Below are positions 17,848 through 26,276 of a stretch of DNA of 36,629 nt, piece by piece. Numbering within the stretch: the first letter of the stretch is position 1; the number at the start of each line of letters is the position of its first letter. A program made the translations under genes and the position numbers. The notes under the pieces were generated by a model that saw only the letters and a program-made list of their open reading frames with translations, was not told the DNA's origin and did no database searches. This DNA comes from Oscillospiraceae bacterium (GTDB lineage Bacteria > Bacillota > Clostridia > Oscillospirales > Oscillospiraceae): positions 1 through 36,629 of the forward strand of contig JAAWUC010000008.1 of NCBI GenBank assembly GCA_022804995.1, read 5' to 3'.

Positions 17848-17877
17848 ATTCTTTTTCTTTTCCAAAAGAAAAAGAAT
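17848..17877. repeat. Perfect A/T-rich inverted repeat upstream of dxs
   Basis: attctttttctttt-cc-aaaagaaaaagaat; a related palindrome is at 1-18. Confidence 0.7.
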
Positions 17878-17899
17878 GGAGACCGCGAGGTGACTGATT

Positions 17900-19738
17900 T
17901 TGCTGTTGGATCGTATCTCGTCCCCTGCGGACGTAAAGACGCTGCCGGCCCGCGAGCTGCCGGCGCTGTGCGGGGAGCTGCGCCGGGAGCTGGTGGAGCG
18001 GGTGGCCCGCACGGGGGGGCATCTGGCCTCCAATCTGGGCGCGGTGGAGCTGACGGTAGCCATCCACCGGATATACGACACCTCCCGCGACCGGCTGGTC
18101 TTTGACGTGGGCCATCAGTGCTACGTCCACAAGATCCTGACCGGCCGCCGGGAGCTGTTTTCAACTTTGCGGCAGCTGGGAGGGCTGGGGGGCTTTCCCA
18201 AGCCGTCGGAGAGCGTCCACGACGCCTTTGTGGCCGGGCACGCCTCCAACGCCGTGTCGGTGGCCCTGGGCATGGCCCGGGCCAGGACCCTCCGGGGAGA
18301 GGACTACGGCGTGATCGCCCTGCTGGGGGACGGGGCCCTCACCGGAGGACTGGCCTACGAGGGGCTCAGCGACGCCGGGGACTCCGGGGAGCCCCTGGTG
18401 GTGGTGCTCAACGACAACGGGATGTCTATCGACCCCAACGTGGGGGGCGTGGCCCTGCATCTCAGCCGCCTGCGGCTGCGGCCGGGCTACTACCGGTTCA
18501 AAAAGGGGTACCACGCCGTTATGAAGCACCTGCCGGGGGGCAAAAAGCTGTATCGCTTCAACCACCGGCTGAAAACCAACCTGAAAAAAGCCCTGTACCC
18601 CTGCTCCATGTTCGAGGACATGGGCTTTACCTACCTGGGCCCGGTGGACGGGCACAACGTGGAGCAGCTGTGTACCACTCTGGCCTGGGCCCGGGAGCTG
18701 AACTGCCCCGTCCTGGTCCATGTCCGCACCCGGAAGGGGAAGGGCTATGCCCCCGCCGAGGACCGGCCGGAGCGGTGCCACGGCGTCGCGCCCTTTGACC
18801 CCGAGCAGGGCCCCGCCGAGAAGCGGACGCCGGATTTCTCCTATGTGCTGGGCCACGAGCTGGTGGAGCTGGCGGGGGAGAACAAGCGCATCTGCGCCAT
18901 TACCGCCGCCATGGCCGAGGGCACCGGGCTCCAGGAGTTCGCCTCTGCGTGGCCCAAGCGGTTTTTCGACGTGGGCATCGCCGAGGGCCACGCCGTGGCC
19001 ATGGCCGCCGGGATGGCCAAGCAGGGGATGCTGCCGGTCTTTGCCGTGTACTCCAGCTTTTTGCAGCGGGGGTACGATATGCTCCTCCATGACGTGGCCC
19101 TCCAGGGGCTCCATGTGGTGCTGGCGGTGGACCGGGCGGGGCTGGTGGGGGCCGACGGCCCCACCCACCACGGCTGTCAGGACGTGGGCTATCTCACCCA
19201 GATTCCCGGTATGACCGTGCTGTGTCCGGCGGACTTTGACGAGCTCCGCGCCATGCTCCGGGCCGCGCTGGCCATGGAGGGCCCCGCTGCGGTCCGCTAC
19301 CCCAGAGGGGGCGGCATTGAGGGCTGTCCGCCCTGGAATGGGGAGAGCGCGTCGGTACTCCGGGAGGGGCGGGACGCGACCCTGGTGTCCTACGGAACGC
19401 TGACGGAGGAGCTTTTGAAGGCCGCGGAGATTTTAAGGGGCCGGGGGATGGAGGCGGAGGTGCTCAAGCTCCACCGCATTGCCCCCCTGGACCCGGAGCC
19501 GGTGCTGGAGTCCGTAAGAAGGACCGGCAGGCTGCTGGTGCTGGAGGACTGCCTGGAGGCGGGCTCCGTCGGCCAGCGGCTGGCGGCGGAGATCGCCTGC
19601 CGGGGGATACGATTGAAAAAATTGTGCCTGAAGAATCTGGGCCGGGCCTTCGCCCCTCAGGGGAAGGTGCCGGAGCTGCGGAGGCTGCTGGGATTGGATG
19701 GAGAGAGCGTGGCAGCGCTGTGGGGAGATAATGTATGA
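17900..19738 (+). CDS. dxs: 1-deoxy-D-xylulose-5-phosphate synthase
   Basis: LVFDVGHQCYVHKILTGRR, GDGALTGGLAYEGL, HVRTRKGKGYAPAE, HHGCQDVGYL. Confidence 0.97.
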   Translation: MLLDRISSPADVKTLPARELPALCGELRRELVERVARTGGHLASNLGAVELTVAIHRIYDTSRDRLVFDVGHQCYVHKILTGRRELFSTLRQLGGLGGFPKPSESVHDAFVAGHASNAVSVALGMARARTLRGEDYGVIALLGDGALTGGLAYEGLSDAGDSGEPLVVVLNDNGMSIDPNVGGVALHLSRLRLRPGYYRFKKGYHAVMKHLPGGKKLYRFNHRLKTNLKKALYPCSMFEDMGFTYLGPVDGHNVEQLCTTLAWARELNCPVLVHVRTRKGKGYAPAEDRPERCHGVAPFDPEQGPAEKRTPDFSYVLGHELVELAGENKRICAITAAMAEGTGLQEFASAWPKRFFDVGIAEGHAVAMAAGMAKQGMLPVFAVYSSFLQRGYDMLLHDVALQGLHVVLAVDRAGLVGADGPTHHGCQDVGYLTQIPGMTVLCPADFDELRAMLRAALAMEGPAAVRYPRGGGIEGCPPWNGESASVLREGRDATLVSYGTLTEELLKAAEILRGRGMEAEVLKLHRIAPLDPEPVLESVRRTGRLLVLEDCLEAGSVGQRLAAEIACRGIRLKKLCLKNLGRAFAPQGKVPELRRLLGLDGESVAALWGDNV

Positions 19739-20538
19739 GCAAGAAGATAAGGCTGGACATCCTGCTGGTGGAGCGGGGGCTACAGGAGAGCCGGCAGCGG
19801 GCCCAGGCTGTCATTATGAGCGGGCAGGTCTTCGTGAACGGACAGCGGGTGGACAAGCCGGGGACGGCCGTGGACCGGTCGGCCCAGATTGAAATTCGCG
19901 GCGAGACCCTCCGCTATGTCAGCCGGGGGGGCCTCAAGCTGGAGAAGGCCATGGCCCTTTGGCCCATCGCCCTGGAGGGCGCCGTGTGCATGGACGTGGG
20001 GGCCTCCACCGGGGGCTTCACCGACTGTATGCTCCAGAACGGAGCGAAAAAGGTCTACGCCGTGGACGTGGGCTACGGCCAGCTGGCCTGGAAGCTCCGC
20101 AGCGATGAGCGGGTGGTGTGCCTGGAGCGGACCAACGCCCGGTATCTCAGCCATGAGCTCATCCCGGAGGAGCCGGATTTCTCCAGCGTGGACGTGAGCT
20201 TTATCTCGCTGAAGCTGATCCTCCCCGCCATCGCCGTGGTCCTGCGGGACGGGGGGCAGGCGGTCTGCCTCGTCAAGCCCCAGTTCGAGGCCGGGCGGGA
20301 GAAGGTGGGCAAGAAGGGCGTGGTCCGGGACCCCGCCGTCCACCTGGAGGTGCTGGAGCGGTTTTTGGAGCACGCGGAGGAGAGCGGCTTCGCCGTCTTG
20401 GATCTGACCTTTTCCCCCATCCGGGGCCCGGAGGGGAATATTGAGTACCTGGGCTGGCTGGAGAAGGGGCCCGGGGCGGAACAGAATTTTGATTTGCGGG
20501 CGCTGGTGGACGCATCCCACGGGGCGCTGGAGGAGTAG
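19735..20538 (+). CDS. tlyA: TlyA family rRNA (cytidine-2'-O)-methyltransferase
   Basis: KIRLDILLVERGLQESRQRAQAVIMSGQVFVNGQRVDKPG S4 domain and MDVGASTGGFTDCMLQNGAKKVYAVDVGYGQL FtsJ motif. Confidence 0.96.
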   Translation: MSKKIRLDILLVERGLQESRQRAQAVIMSGQVFVNGQRVDKPGTAVDRSAQIEIRGETLRYVSRGGLKLEKAMALWPIALEGAVCMDVGASTGGFTDCMLQNGAKKVYAVDVGYGQLAWKLRSDERVVCLERTNARYLSHELIPEEPDFSSVDVSFISLKLILPAIAVVLRDGGQAVCLVKPQFEAGREKVGKKGVVRDPAVHLEVLERFLEHAEESGFAVLDLTFSPIRGPEGNIEYLGWLEKGPGAEQNFDLRALVDASHGALEE

Positions 20539-20540
20539 AG

Positions 20541-21422
20541 ATGGGCTTGAAGCGGGTGATCCTCTGCCCCAACCCCTACCGGGACAAGGGGCTGGCCGCC
20601 GCCAAGGAGGCGGACGAAATACTGCGGGGCGCGGGGCTGGAGACGGTCTACTGCCTGCCCTTCAAGCCGGAGGGAGGGGACGCCCAGTTCGGCGTTCCCT
20701 GCCGCCCCCTCCAGCAGGAGCTGCGCCGGAGCGATCTGGTGGTGGCCTTCGGCGGGGACGGGACCATCCTCCACCTAGCCCGGGGCGTCTCCATGCGGGG
20801 GATCCCCCTGCTGGGGGTGAACCTGGGGAGCCTGGGGTTCATGAGCGAGGTGGAGGTGGGGGAGATGCACCTGCTGAAAAACCTGGCCCGGGGGCAGTTC
20901 CGCAGGGAGAAGCGGATGATGCTGGATGTGTCGGTGGTCCGGGACAACTGGACGGTCTACACCAACAGCGCCCTCAACGACGCGGTCATCTGCAAGGGGG
21001 CCATGGCCCGGGTCATCCGCCTCCAGGTGGACACCGGAGAGGACCACCTGGGCCTCTTCTCCGGGGACGGGGTGGTGGTGGCCACCCCCACCGGGTCCAC
21101 GGGCTACTCCCTGTCCGCCGGCGGGCCCATCGTGGAGCCCACGGCCCAGAACTTTGTCATCAGCCCCATCTGCGCCCACACGGTGTTCTCCAAGTCCTTT
21201 GTTCTCTCCGCCGCCGGGACGGTGACGGTGGCCCCGGCGGATAAAAACCGGAAGCAGGTCTATCTGTCCGTGGACGGGGGGAAGGCGTTCTCCCTGCGGG
21301 CGGGGGACAAGGTCCGCATCAGCCGGTCCCGGTACGAGACAGAGCTGGTGCGGCTGACGGACAGGAGCATCTATGAGGTGCTGCGCACAAAAATGACGGG
21401 AGGCATCGGCCATGAAGAATGA
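20541..21422 (+). CDS. nadK: NAD(+) kinase
   Basis: VVAFGGDGTILHLAR, LGVNLGSLGFMSE, TPTGSTGYSLSAGGPIV. Confidence 0.97.
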   Translation: MGLKRVILCPNPYRDKGLAAAKEADEILRGAGLETVYCLPFKPEGGDAQFGVPCRPLQQELRRSDLVVAFGGDGTILHLARGVSMRGIPLLGVNLGSLGFMSEVEVGEMHLLKNLARGQFRREKRMMLDVSVVRDNWTVYTNSALNDAVICKGAMARVIRLQVDTGEDHLGLFSGDGVVVATPTGSTGYSLSAGGPIVEPTAQNFVISPICAHTVFSKSFVLSAAGTVTVAPADKNRKQVYLSVDGGKAFSLRAGDKVRISRSRYETELVRLTDRSIYEVLRTKMTGGIGHEE

Positions 21423-21864
21423 GAGACAGTCGAAGATCCTGGAGATCATCGAATCGGAGCCCATCGACACCCAGGAGCAGCTCCAGCAGCGGCTCCAGGC
21501 CCAAGGCATTGCCTGCACCCAGGCCACCATCTCCCGGGATATCAAGCAGCTCCATCTGGTGAAGGAGCCCATGGGCCAGGGGCGGTACCGGTACGCCGTG
21601 TCCGTCCAGCGCAGCCGCCTGAACGTGGCGGACAAGCTGCGCACCATCTTCCGGGAGAGCATTGTCAGCGTGGACTCGGCCCAGAACATCGTGGTGGTCA
21701 AGACCATGGCCGGCCTGGCCAACGCCGCCGGCGCGGCCCTGGACAGCATGAGCATCCCCACTATGGTGGGGAGCCTGGCGGGGGACGACACGGCCATCCT
21801 CATCATGCGGGACGGGGAGTCGGCCCGGGTCCTGTGCGAGGAGATCCACGAGATGCTGAACTAG
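21412..21864 (+). CDS. argR: Arginine repressor
   Basis: MKNERQSKILEIIESEPIDTQEQLQQRLQAQGIACTQATISRDIKQLHLVK; GSLAGDDTAILIMRD. Confidence 0.96.
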   Translation: MKNERQSKILEIIESEPIDTQEQLQQRLQAQGIACTQATISRDIKQLHLVKEPMGQGRYRYAVSVQRSRLNVADKLRTIFRESIVSVDSAQNIVVVKTMAGLANAAGAALDSMSIPTMVGSLAGDDTAILIMRDGESARVLCEEIHEMLN

Positions 21865-21883
21865 CGGAGAGAGAGGTGGGAGA

Positions 21884-23566
21884 ATGCTTCAGCTTCTGCA
21901 CATTGAGAACATCGCGGTTATCGAGGAGGCGGACATCACCTTCGACCGGGGCTTCAACGCCCTGACCGGCGAGACCGGCGCGGGCAAGAGCATCGTCATC
22001 GACGCCATGGGGGCGGTGCTGGGCCAGCGGACGAGCCGGGACCTCATCCGCACCGGCGCGGCCAAGGCCTTCGTCAGCGCGGTGTTTACGGACGTGCCGC
22101 CCCTTAGGGAGCTGGCGGAGTGCGGCCTGGAGGCGGAGGACGGAGAACTGCTGCTCCAGCGGGAGATCTACGCCGACGGGAAGAACGCCTGCCGCGTGGG
22201 GGGGAGGCCGGTGACGGTGGCCCAGCTGCGCCGGGTGGGCCAGCAGCTGCTGAACATCCACGGCCAGCACGACGGACAGCTGCTGCTGGACGAGGAGCGC
22301 CACCTGGGCTATCTGGACAGCTACGGCGGGGTGGAGGAGCCTCTGACGGCCTACCTTGCCCGCTATGAGGCCATGGAGGCCACCAGCCGGAAAATGCGCT
22401 CTTTAGAGATGGACGAGGCGGAGAAGGCCCGGCGGGTGGACAGCCTCCAGTTCCAGATCGGGGAGCTGGAGCGGGCGGAGCTGAAGATCGGCGAGGAGGA
22501 GGCTCTTCTCCGGCGGCGGGACATCCTGCGCAACAGTGAGAAGTTTATGTCTGCGGTCCAGGGGGCTCTGTACTGCCTGAGCGGCGGGGACGAGGGCGGC
22601 AGCGGGGCCGTAGGCCTGCTGGGGGAGGCGGAGCGGTCGGTGGCCTCGGTGCGGGGGCTGGGGGAGCAGTTCGCCCAGCTGGCCGGGCGGCTGGAGGGTC
22701 TGCGCTCGGAGAGCTACGACGTGGCGGAGACGCTGCGGGATCTGGCCGGGGACCTGGAGTTCAGCCCCGGGGAGCTCGACGAGCTGGAGAGCCGGGCGGA
22801 CCAGCTCTACCGTCTGAAGAAAAAGTACGGCGAGACCGAGGAGGACATGATCGCCTATCTGGAGAAGTGCCGGGGGGAGCTGGACGAGATCGCCTTCGCC
22901 TCCGACACCCTGGCCCGGCTGGAGAAGACCTTGGCTAAGGAGCGCGCCCAGGCCATGAAGGCGGCGAAGGCCCTCTCCGAGAAGCGGAGGGCGGCGGCGA
23001 AGGATCTGGAGGGCCGGATTCAGGAGGAGCTGCGGCAGCTGGATATGCCCAAGGTCCGCTTCTCCATCCGGTTCACGGAGCGGGAGCCGGACAGGACCGG
23101 CATCGACGAGGTCCGCTTTCTCATGTCCGCCAACGTGGGGGAGGAGCTCAAGCCCATCAACAAGGTGGCCTCCGGCGGCGAGCTGGCCCGGATTATGCTG
23201 GCGCTGAAAAATGTGCTGGCGGAGAACGAGGCCATCGGCACCCTGGTCTTTGACGAGGTGGACACCGGCGTCAGCGGCCGGGCCGCCCAGAAGGTGGCGG
23301 AGAAGCTGGCCCAGGTCAGCCGGAGCAAGCAGGTGCTGTGCGTGACCCACCTGCCCCAGCTGGCGGCTATGGCGGACACCCACTTCTCCGTGGAGAAGGG
23401 CGAGCGGAAGGGGAGGACCTTCACCAGCGTGGAGAACCTGGATCTGGAGCGGCGGAAGGGGGAGCTGGCCCGCCTCACCGGCGGGGAGAAGCCCACCGCC
23501 GCCATGCTGGCCGGGGCGGAGGAGCTCATCGCCTCCGCGGCGGCGTATAAAAAGGGACTCGGATAA
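21884..23566 (+). CDS. recN: DNA repair protein RecN
   Basis: MLQLLHIENIAVIEEADITFDRGFNALTGETGAGKSIVIDAM; LVFDEVDTGVSGRAAQKVAEKL. Confidence 0.97.
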   Translation: MLQLLHIENIAVIEEADITFDRGFNALTGETGAGKSIVIDAMGAVLGQRTSRDLIRTGAAKAFVSAVFTDVPPLRELAECGLEAEDGELLLQREIYADGKNACRVGGRPVTVAQLRRVGQQLLNIHGQHDGQLLLDEERHLGYLDSYGGVEEPLTAYLARYEAMEATSRKMRSLEMDEAEKARRVDSLQFQIGELERAELKIGEEEALLRRRDILRNSEKFMSAVQGALYCLSGGDEGGSGAVGLLGEAERSVASVRGLGEQFAQLAGRLEGLRSESYDVAETLRDLAGDLEFSPGELDELESRADQLYRLKKKYGETEEDMIAYLEKCRGELDEIAFASDTLARLEKTLAKERAQAMKAAKALSEKRRAAAKDLEGRIQEELRQLDMPKVRFSIRFTEREPDRTGIDEVRFLMSANVGEELKPINKVASGGELARIMLALKNVLAENEAIGTLVFDEVDTGVSGRAAQKVAEKLAQVSRSKQVLCVTHLPQLAAMADTHFSVEKGERKGRTFTSVENLDLERRKGELARLTGGEKPTAAMLAGAEELIASAAAYKKGLG

Positions 23567-23568
23567 AA

Positions 23569-23606
23569 ACAGGGGGCGCTTTCGGGGAAGCGCCCCCTGT
23601 TTTTTG
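23569..23606 (+). terminator. Intrinsic terminator after recN (end of OLE operon)
   Basis: acagggggcgcttt-cgggg-aagcgccccctgttttttt-type stem plus T-tract. Confidence 0.93.
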
Positions 23607-23669
23607 ACCGGCTGCGGGACCGATTTGCATAATTCGGCGCAAGGCCTTGCATTTTCAGGCTTGGCGTCC

Positions 23670-23698
23670 TTGACAAACTGTGGAAAATTCAGTATAAT
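23670..23698 (+). promoter_or_regulatory. Perfect-consensus sigma-A promoter of the opp operon
   Basis: TTGACA-N17-TATAAT. Confidence 0.9.
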
Positions 23699-23703
23699 TA
23701 GAA

Positions 23704-23882
23704 CCTGTCAAGACAGGCGGTGCCCCTCTCGGGTCAAATACCGCCTGCCGCTTCTTCCGGACGCTTTAATATATTAAAGCGAGACAGCCGCCAAAAGGCG
23801 GCTGTCTAATGAAGTTGCGCGCCCCCATGTATTTAACCGGCCCGAAGGGACAACCTACGAGGTGGTTAAAGATAATTTTTTT
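23704..23882 (+). promoter_or_regulatory. Structured 5' leader of the opp operon
   Basis: Consecutive inverted repeats: CCTGTCAAGACAGG (23704-23717), AGGCGGT/ACCGCCT (23715-23746), CGCTTTAATATATTAAAGCG (23762-23781), AGACAGCCGCC-AAAA-GGCGGCTGTCT (23782-23807), TTTAACC/GGTTAAA before a T7 run. Confidence 0.6.
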
Positions 23883-23894
23883 AGGAGGATCACT

Positions 23895-26171
23895 ATGAAC
23901 AAGAAATTATTGTGCTTGCTGTTGGCTCTGGTCATGCTGCTGAGCCTGGCCGCCTGCGGAGGCGGGAACGCGCCTCCGGCCGATCCGGCCCAGACGCCCG
24001 CCGGGGACACCCAGACCCCGCCCGAGGGCGACGGCGACGCCGCTCCCGCCGAGGTCACGGACTACCGGGAGATGACCCGGGACGACGACGAGATCTATGA
24101 GATGGTCTTTGGCGACTTCTATGACGCGTACATGACCGCCAAGGACTGCCAGGATCTCTCCCAGCGGTACGCCCTCATGGGCATCGCCGAGGCGAAGATG
24201 CTGGAGTCCGCCATCATGATGCCCAAGCAGAGCTACGGCGGCGGCTACGCCATGACCCGCATTGCCCCCTACACCAACTCCCCCTGCCTGTGGGGCTATG
24301 ATGAGTACCACTATGAGACGATCGTGGCCGTGGAGGAGATCATCTCCGCCGAGGATTACGCCGCCATGCAGGCCCTGTACGGCGAGCTGTCCGGCACCGG
24401 CACCTACCTGGAGAGCGTGAAGGCGTGGCTCACCGAGCACGGCTACACCATCAAGGACACCTACAACAACAGCGCCCGCTTCGCCGACGACCCGAAAACC
24501 TGGGACATCCTGGCTACCTCCCAGACGGGCGACTCCGAGTTCATCTGTAAGACCATCTGCGGCCTGCTCCAGTACGACGTGGAGGGCCTGCCCCAGCCCG
24601 CCCTGGCTGAGAGCTGGGAAGTCTCTGAGGACGGCCTGACCTACACCTTCCACATCCGCCAGGGTGTAAAGTGGGTGGATTCCCAGGGCCGTGAGCTGGG
24701 CGAGGTCACCGCTGACGACTTCGTGGCCGGTATGCAGCACATGATGGATGCCCAGGGCGGACTGCAGGTCCTGGTCCAGGGCACCATCGCGGGCGCGGAG
24801 GCCTACATCGCCCAGGAGACGGACGACTTCTCCACCGTGGGCGTAAAGGCTCTGGACGAGTACACCCTGGAGTACACCCTGGAGCAGAAGACCCCCTATT
24901 TCCTGACCATGCTCAACTACGGCTGCTTCTACCCCATGAACCGGGCCTACTACGAGTCCCAGGGGGGCAAGTTCGGCGCGCAGTATGACAACTCCGCCGC
25001 CGACTACAACTACGGCAAGACCCCCAACAACATCGCCTACTGCGGCGCCTATCTGATCACCAACTTCACCTCCAAGAACTCCATCAACTACAAGATGAAC
25101 CCCACCTTCTGGAATCCCGACAGCGTCAACATCCCCAATCTGAACTTCATCTATGACGACGGCACCGACACCCTGCGGCCCTACAACGACTTCATGGCCG
25201 GCACCATCGATCTCACCGGCCTGAACCCCTCCGCTCTGGAGCAGGCCAAGGTGGACTCCGCCGTTGACAAGGACGGCAATCCCGTGACGGCCACCAACGA
25301 CGAGGGCGAGGAGGTTCCCGTCTCCGTCTTTGACTACTACCACTTCCAGAGCCGGACCGATTCCACCTGCTTCATGGGCTTCTTCAACGTGAACCGGCAG
25401 GCTTACGCCCTGAACACCGACGCGACCAAGGTGGTCTCCTCCCAGACCGAGGAGGACGCCGCCCGCACCCACGCCGCCATGCTCAACCAGCACTTCCGCA
25501 TGGCTCTGCTCACCGGTATGGACCGCGGCACCTTCAACGCCCAGCGCAACGGCGAGGAGCTCAAGTTCAGCAACCTGCTCAACTCCTACACCCCCGGCGA
25601 CTTTGTGAAGCTGGAGGAGGACGTGACGGTTGACATCAACGGCACCCCCACCACCTTCCCCGCCGGCACCAACTACGGCGTGATTGTCCAGGCCCAGATC
25701 GACGCCGACGGCTTCCCCGCCAAGGTCTATGATCCCGAGGGCGCGGGCGGCGCGGGCGCCTCCTCCGGCTACGACGGCTGGTACAACGTGGAGTACGCCA
25801 AGAGCGAGCTGGCCAAGGCCGTGGAGGAGCTGGCCGCGATGGGTCTGGAGATCACCGCCGAGAATCCCATCCAGATCGACTACCCCTACGCCGGCAACGC
25901 GGAGGTGTGGCTCAACTGCGCCCAGGTCATCAAGAAGTGCTGGGAGGAGATGAGCGGCGGCCTCATTCAGGTCAACCTCATCACCTGCGTGGACCAGCCC
26001 GAGTGGTACGCCTGCGGCTATGATCCCAAGACCGGCGCGGAGATGAACTACGACTTCGCCGACATGGCCGGCTGGGGCCCCGACTACGGCGACCCCTGCT
26101 CCTACCTCGACACCCTCCTGCCCAACGGCGACGGCTTTATGGCCAAGAACTTCGGTTTGTACTGGGCCTGA
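23895..26171 (+). CDS. Oligopeptide ABC transporter substrate-binding lipoprotein
   Basis: MNKKLLCLLLALVMLLSLAACGGG lipobox; ALAESWEVSEDGLTYTFHIRQGVKWVDSQG SBP_bac_5 motif; start ATG 23895 with aggagg. Confidence 0.92.
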   Translation: MNKKLLCLLLALVMLLSLAACGGGNAPPADPAQTPAGDTQTPPEGDGDAAPAEVTDYREMTRDDDEIYEMVFGDFYDAYMTAKDCQDLSQRYALMGIAEAKMLESAIMMPKQSYGGGYAMTRIAPYTNSPCLWGYDEYHYETIVAVEEIISAEDYAAMQALYGELSGTGTYLESVKAWLTEHGYTIKDTYNNSARFADDPKTWDILATSQTGDSEFICKTICGLLQYDVEGLPQPALAESWEVSEDGLTYTFHIRQGVKWVDSQGRELGEVTADDFVAGMQHMMDAQGGLQVLVQGTIAGAEAYIAQETDDFSTVGVKALDEYTLEYTLEQKTPYFLTMLNYGCFYPMNRAYYESQGGKFGAQYDNSAADYNYGKTPNNIAYCGAYLITNFTSKNSINYKMNPTFWNPDSVNIPNLNFIYDDGTDTLRPYNDFMAGTIDLTGLNPSALEQAKVDSAVDKDGNPVTATNDEGEEVPVSVFDYYHFQSRTDSTCFMGFFNVNRQAYALNTDATKVVSSQTEEDAARTHAAMLNQHFRMALLTGMDRGTFNAQRNGEELKFSNLLNSYTPGDFVKLEEDVTVDINGTPTTFPAGTNYGVIVQAQIDADGFPAKVYDPEGAGGAGASSGYDGWYNVEYAKSELAKAVEELAAMGLEITAENPIQIDYPYAGNAEVWLNCAQVIKKCWEEMSGGLIQVNLITCVDQPEWYACGYDPKTGAEMNYDFADMAGWGPDYGDPCSYLDTLLPNGDGFMAKNFGLYWA

Positions 26172-26213
26172 TTTCCTGTCCATCAGCAAAGCGATCAAAG
26201 ATCTATAACGCGC

Positions 26214-26249
26214 GCGGCGGGAGAATGGAATAATCCGTTCTCCCGCCGC
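26214..26249 (+). other. Strong intercistronic hairpin between binding protein and permease genes
   Basis: gcggcgggagaa...ttctcccgccgc, 12-bp stem plus inner GGA/TCC; no T-tract. Confidence 0.75.
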
Positions 26250-26276
26250 CACTTAGAGAGAGGTGGGTGACCCCGC

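Noticed and set aside
23601-23870. Possible known riboswitch class (fluoride, ZTP, guanidine, preQ1) in the opp leader
   Set aside because: None of the consensus core motifs I know fits; kept only as an unassigned structured leader
23907-26252. 781-aa antisense ORF opposite the substrate-binding protein gene
   Set aside because: High-GC codon bias produces long antisense ORFs; the sequence is low-complexity V/G/H-rich, while the + strand has a lipobox, RBS and a clear family
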